In this document: piece after piece, positions 7,166 through 9,934 of the stretch
How positions within the stretch are numbered: position 1 is the first letter of the stretch
Layout: each line of letters opens with the position of its first letter
Assembly: GCA_018610095.1 (NCBI GenBank)
Contig: JAHEOB010000327.1
Location: 1 to 9,934 of the forward strand
DNA from: Halothece sp. MAG
Lineage (GTDB): Bacteria; Cyanobacteriota; Cyanobacteriia; Cyanobacteriales; Rubidibacteraceae
DNA length: 9,934 nt
Direction: 5' to 3'
Translations under genes and position numbers: made by a program
The notes under the pieces: model-generated
The model's input: only the letters and a program-made list of their open reading frames with translations
Told to the model about the DNA's origin: nothing
Databases searched by the model: none

Positions 7166-7194
7166 ATTACAATATCAAAACAGTGAAGTCTCAA
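7166..7194 (-). promoter_or_regulatory. Candidate sigma70-type promoter for the DUF4129-MoxR-DUF58 run
   Basis: On the minus strand there is a TTGAGA -35 (7189-7194) and a TGTAAT -10 (7166-7171), separated by exactly 17 bp. Each hexamer differs from consensus at one position. Transcription would start near 7159 and leave an untranslated leader of about 95 nt before the DUF4129 start at 7065. The site lies in the 149-bp gap after nagZ, which suggests the downstream four genes have their own promoter. This is a prediction from sequence alone. Confidence 0.5.
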
Positions 7195-7214
7195 AATTAC
7201 CTTTGATAAGACTT

Positions 7215-8819
7215 TTAAACAAAATATTTTTCCTGAAATGCAGATAACTGTGATGGATCAAAACAATGTTGTAAGGCAAGGGTTTGCGCAGATGCCATTT
7301 GTGCATGGGTAAAAATCCAAGGGATTTCAGTATCAAGATTATCTTGTAACCAACTTAAAACATAAGGACTACCATAGATGATAATGGCTTGTACAACTCC
7401 CTTTTGCGATAATGCTTTTAAATAGGCTTGAGTGCTTGCGCTTAACCCTGCTTCTGTTCGAAAGGGATTGCCTCGGGTAAAAAGTTGTACTAATGTCAGG
7501 GGAGGATGCTCTGTAGGTGGCGGAATCACTTGCGCTTGCCCTAATAATTGCAATTCATAGCCCAGTTGTTGGGGTAGCGCGATCGCGCTAGTATGTCGAT
7601 CTAAAAAGGCACAATTGAGTAAATCATCGACAATAATGAGATTGTGTCGTGGCTGATTATCTTTGGGAAGGGGGAGGGGAAAATTACCATGGGTTTTCAA
7701 CGATGCATTTAAAATCCCTTGTGTTGTTTGTTTCCCTTCCGATTGTGCTAATTCTGGTAGAAAATCCCCTGTTTGAGCGGTTATTATTTTTTCTTTAGCT
7801 GCTGCAATTCGTGTTACCGAAGCAGTAATCCGTTCCTGTGAAAGACGACCATTGTTAACCGCATTGACAATTGCCGCGATCGCGCGATCGGGATTCGACG
7901 GCATTAATAAGATATCTGCCCCTGCTTCAATGGCTAAAATGGCAAGTTCTTCACTACTGGTTACCTTACTTAAAGCCCCCATAATTAGGGCATCCGTAAC
8001 AACTAACCCCTCAAAACCGAAATGCAAGCGTAGTTGTTGCGTCAAAATTTTAGAAGACAGGGTAGCAGGATAGGCATCATCCCAAGCAGGAACCAGTAAA
8101 TGACCACTCATGATACTATCCACCCCAGCCGCGATCGCGCTTTGAAACGGAGGCAGTTCAATTTCTGCTAAGCGCTGATCAGTCACATCCAAAACCGGTA
8201 AGGCAAAATGAGAATCAGTAGCGGTATCGCCATGCCCAGGAAAATGTTTAGCTGTGGTTAATACCTGCTGGCGATGGGCGCCTGCAATAAAACTTGTTGC
8301 TAATTCACTGACGACACTGGGATCGTCTCCAAACGCCCGCACATTAATAACGGGATTATCGGGATTATTATTAACATCTACCACAGGGGCTAATAACCAA
8401 TTAATCCCCAACGTTAAGGCTTCTTTGGCAGTAATTTCCCCCACCTTCTGGGCATACTGCTTGGCGAGATCAAGGTCGCGGGTAGCAATATCCCCTAATG
8501 CCATGGGTGGCGGAAACCAAGTTGCCCCAGCAAACCGTTGCCCCACCCCTTCTTCAATATCGGCAGCGATTAGCAGAGGTATTTTTGCCCAATCTTGTAA
8601 CTGTTTAGAACGTTGAGCCACTTCTGCAGCACTTCCACCCAGTAAAATCACACCACCGACATTTAATGTTTCTAGCCAGTAGCGTAACTGTTGATTAGAG
8701 GGTTCCCAACTGGGATAACGAATTTGGTGATCAAATAAGTACCCAGCGGCACGAACCACAATCATCTGGGCAATTTGTTCTTGGAGAGGAAGCTGGGTAA
8801 GATCAGACACCACCGACAT
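7215..8819 (-). CDS. nagZ: Glycoside hydrolase family 3, NagZ-like beta-N-acetylhexosaminidase
   Basis: A 534-residue GH3 enzyme with no signal peptide, so probably cytoplasmic. The TIM-barrel domain (about 1-345) contains LIAADIEEGVGQRF (83-96). The NagZ loop KHFPGHGDTATDSH (191-204) supplies the Asp202/His204 acid-base pair. VVTDALIMGA (273-282) contains the likely nucleophile Asp276. The D-x-H loop is specific to N-acetylglucosaminidase-type GH3 enzymes, which split GlcNAc from muropeptide fragments in peptidoglycan recycling. This argues against a plain beta-glucosidase. A second domain of about 190 residues follows. Together the two domains are longer than the single-domain E. coli enzyme (about 340) and shorter than the two-domain Bacillus enzyme (about 640). 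The start codon overlaps the rbfA stop by one base (TAATG), indicating translational coupling. Three HIP1 sites lie inside, each encoding Ala-Ile-Ala. Confidence 0.9.
   Translation of the reverse strand: MSVVSDLTQLPLQEQIAQMIVVRAAGYLFDHQIRYPSWEPSNQQLRYWLETLNVGGVILLGGSAAEVAQRSKQLQDWAKIPLLIAADIEEGVGQRFAGATWFPPPMALGDIATRDLDLAKQYAQKVGEITAKEALTLGINWLLAPVVDVNNNPDNPVINVRAFGDDPSVVSELATSFIAGAHRQQVLTTAKHFPGHGDTATDSHFALPVLDVTDQRLAEIELPPFQSAIAAGVDSIMSGHLLVPAWDDAYPATLSSKILTQQLRLHFGFEGLVVTDALIMGALSKVTSSEELAILAIEAGADILLMPSNPDRAIAAIVNAVNNGRLSQERITASVTRIAAAKEKIITAQTGDFLPELAQSEGKQTTQGILNASLKTHGNFPLPLPKDNQPRHNLIIVDDLLNCAFLDRHTSAIALPQQLGYELQLLGQAQVIPPPTEHPPLTLVQLFTRGNPFRTEAGLSASTQAYLKALSQKGVVQAIIIYGSPYVLSWLQDNLDTEIPWIFTHAQMASAQTLALQHCFDPSQLSAFQEKYFV
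7575..7590. repeat. 16-bp perfect palindrome built on HIP1
   Basis: The sequence tagcgcgatcgcgcta reads identically on both strands and has the HIP1 octamer at its centre (7579-7586). It lies inside nagZ and encodes an Ser-Ala-Ile-Ala-Leu stretch. HIP1 is the abundant cyanobacterial octamer; extension to 16 bp is more than the core requires. Related extended forms occur at 377-388 and 7877-7890. Confidence 0.7.
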
Positions 8820-9202
8820 TAGGTTTCCTCTGCTTCCCCTTTCTGTTGACGTTGGGCACTGAGTTGATTAATTAAGGCTAAAGTGCGATCGCCGCGTTCT
8901 AAGGAATCATCTTGATAAAACACCACTTCTGGGGTACGACGTAGGCGAATCCGTTGCCCTAATTCACGGCGCACAAAGGCGGTGGAGGATTTCAATCCTG
9001 CCATGGTTTCGGCTTTCGCTTCCTCAGTGCCGTAGATGCTAACGAAAATTTTGGCGTGCTGGAGATCATTGGACACATCGACATCGGTAATACTCACCAT
9101 CCCTGCCCCAACGCGATCGTCTTTAATACCATTAATCAGCATTTGACTCACTTCTTGTTGAATGAGGGAAGCAACTCTTGCAACACGGCGACTGGTTGCC
9201 AT
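8819..9202 (-). CDS. rbfA: Ribosome-binding factor A
   Basis: A 127-residue protein of the RbfA family, a single KH-like domain that binds the 30S subunit and helps late 16S rRNA 5'-end maturation, notably in the cold. The N-terminal MATSRRVARVASLIQQEVSQ, the central VSITDVDVSNDLQHAKIFVS and the RRELGQRIRLRRTPEVVFYQ to DDSLERG stretch are all typical, and the length is normal. The start is supported by an AAGGAG Shine-Dalgarno sequence (9214-9219, minus strand), 11 nt before the ATG. This is the clearest one in the window. The stop overlaps the nagZ start by one base, so the two are almost certainly co-transcribed. In my recollection rbfA next to a GH3 gene is a recurring arrangement in cyanobacteria. 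Confidence 0.97.
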   Translation of the reverse strand: MATSRRVARVASLIQQEVSQMLINGIKDDRVGAGMVSITDVDVSNDLQHAKIFVSIYGTEEAKAETMAGLKSSTAFVRRELGQRIRLRRTPEVVFYQDDSLERGDRTLALINQLSAQRQQKGEAEET

Positions 9203-9213
9203 TGTTGTTTATT

Positions 9214-9219
9214 CTCCTT
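9214..9219 (-). promoter_or_regulatory. Shine-Dalgarno site of rbfA
   Basis: AAGGAG on the minus strand, 11 nt before the rbfA ATG (9202). It is the only strong Shine-Dalgarno match I see before any start in the window; most other genes here lack one, which is common in cyanobacteria. Confidence 0.65.
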
Positions 9220-9306
9220 CAATCCGCCTTTTCCATCTTAAAGGATTTGTGATGAGTTGATCATGTGATCAGCAGTATTCCTTAGCATGATCGGTGGTGG
9301 GTCTCA

Positions 9307-9894
9307 TCAAGATTCACTCTCTTGGCTATTTTGTTCTGGAGATTGTGATGGATGTTTCCATTCTGATAGAGAACGGTTAACCGCGTTCCGAAAATCCATG
9401 GAGACAATATCAACTTTCATGGCATTATCCTTGTTAGGATTAATTTGAGCATAAACCTTTTTTTCGTTAAAGGTGGATTTGCCTAAGGTGACTGTTTTTT
9501 TCTGATCATTATTTAGTTGAAACTCAATTGTAGCAAAAGGCTCCGCCAGTCCATATTCCTCTAAATTTTCCACTTTAAAGGTGCGACTACTTTGTTCCTT
9601 GATTAACAAGTCTAATAAAAAAACAATCGGCGCTTCATCGGCTGGTATATCTTCGGGTTGTTTCATTTGCCATGGTATTTCAGCATTCTCATCATTGCGG
9701 ATAAATTCTAACTTTTTATCCTCAGTGGTGATTTTGAGACGTTGCACTTGCTCTTCTTCAAAGGAAAATAAAGTTCTTCCTTCCTGATTGGCAACCTCTT
9801 CTTCCTCATTTGGTTGAATTTCATAAATATAAATATAGCCTCCTAATGATAAGGCAATAATTAATAAAAATAAAGTGGTTCGTTGCATTTTCAA
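9307..9894 (-). CDS. DUF4340 domain-containing protein
   Basis: A 195-residue protein with an N-terminal membrane anchor (about 5-24) that ends in YIYIYEIQ, followed by an acidic linker and a DUF4340 domain. Family-like features are LFSFEEEQVQRLKI (42-55), PWQMKQPEDIPAD (about 74-86), EEYGLAEPFATIEF, a VTLGKSTFNEKKVYAQI stretch, and MDFRNAVNRSLSEWK near the C-terminus. The domain is predicted to be periplasmic. DUF4340 genes are often next to GldG-type ABC transporter components, and the fragment immediately upstream fits that. The start matching the family (M-K-x-Q-R-T-T-L) is the TTG at 9894, one base after the preceding stop. An in-frame ATG at 9888 is the alternative, giving a protein two residues shorter. 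The function is not known. Confidence 0.87.
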   Translation of the reverse strand: MKMQRTTLFLLIIALSLGGYIYIYEIQPNEEEEVANQEGRTLFSFEEEQVQRLKITTEDKKLEFIRNDENAEIPWQMKQPEDIPADEAPIVFLLDLLIKEQSSRTFKVENLEEYGLAEPFATIEFQLNNDQKKTVTLGKSTFNEKKVYAQINPNKDNAMKVDIVSMDFRNAVNRSLSEWKHPSQSPEQNSQESES

Positions 9895-9895
9895 T

Positions 9896-9934
9896 TTAAC
9901 GTCGTCTCAACCAAGTTACAAATGCCATCATTAA
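9896..9934 (-). CDS. C-terminal end of an upstream gene, possibly GldG-like transporter component (partial)
   Basis: An open minus-strand frame enters from the window edge and stops at 9896-9898. Its last residues are LMMAFVTWLRRR: a hydrophobic stretch followed by a tryptophan and three arginines. This is what the end of a membrane protein with a C-terminal helix and a positive cytoplasmic tail looks like. In cyanobacteria DUF4340 commonly follows a GldG-family ABC transporter auxiliary protein with this type of ending, which is the basis for the suggestion. The spacing to the DUF4340 start is only 1 bp (TTG) or 7 bp (ATG), supporting an operon. With 12 codons visible, the identity is a guess from context. 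Confidence 0.4.
   Translation of the reverse strand, partial: LMMAFVTWLRRR

Noticed and set aside
7186..7214. Inverted repeat aagtct/agactt after the nagZ stop as an intrinsic terminator
   Set aside because: The stem is only 6 bp and AT-rich, the loop is 17 nt and no U-run follows on the minus strand.
8254..8616. 120-codon plus-strand open frame opposite nagZ
   Set aside because: It lies wholly antisense to a well-supported GH3 domain, including the region just before the catalytic loop. It has no recognisable motif or ribosome binding site.

Overview
The window looks like chromosomal DNA of a low-GC cyanobacterium. Seven perfect copies of the cyanobacterial HIP1 octamer (gcgatcgc) occur at 379, 3528, 3839, 7579, 7876, 8131 and 8885. 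Most of the proteins have the family signatures I associate with cyanobacterial homologues. I cannot name a genus. I saw no tRNA, rRNA, CRISPR array or complete mobile element.

Layout, left to right. Positions 1-391 hold no intact gene. They contain a short piece resembling a transposase (225-341) and a HIP1-bearing nested hairpin (343-389). Next come an RDD-family membrane protein (392-1180, minus), an unnamed multi-pass membrane protein (1216-2004, minus) and a SpoIIM/DUF95 membrane protein (2074-3039, plus). SpoIIM converges, with interlocked stop codons, on a tight minus-strand run transcribed DUF4129 (6454-7065) > DUF4350 (5339-6457) > MoxR AAA+ ATPase (4370-5332) > DUF58 (3036-4346). 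A good sigma70-type promoter candidate for that run lies at 7166-7194. The right part carries rbfA (8819-9202) overlapping a GH3 NagZ-like N-acetylhexosaminidase (7215-8819), both minus. Then comes a DUF4340 protein (9307-9894, minus) directly behind the last codons of another minus-strand gene cut by the window edge (9896-9934), possibly a GldG-type transporter component.

How the genes fit together. The block from RDD to DUF4129 (392-7065) is the most interesting part. It joins a MoxR-type AAA+ ATPase to its usual DUF58 partner, two small membrane-anchored partners (DUF4350, DUF4129) and three multi-pass membrane proteins. This composition suggests one membrane-associated chaperone-like or complex-assembly system, whose substrate is unknown. 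From memory, a very similar set with SpoIIM also on the opposite strand exists in actinobacteria (the moxR2 region of Mycobacterium tuberculosis), so the module is probably ancient rather than a local acquisition. The rbfA-nagZ pair is translationally coupled and joins ribosome maturation with cell-wall recycling. DUF4340 plus the edge gene probably belongs to an ABC-2/GldG-like transporter operon.
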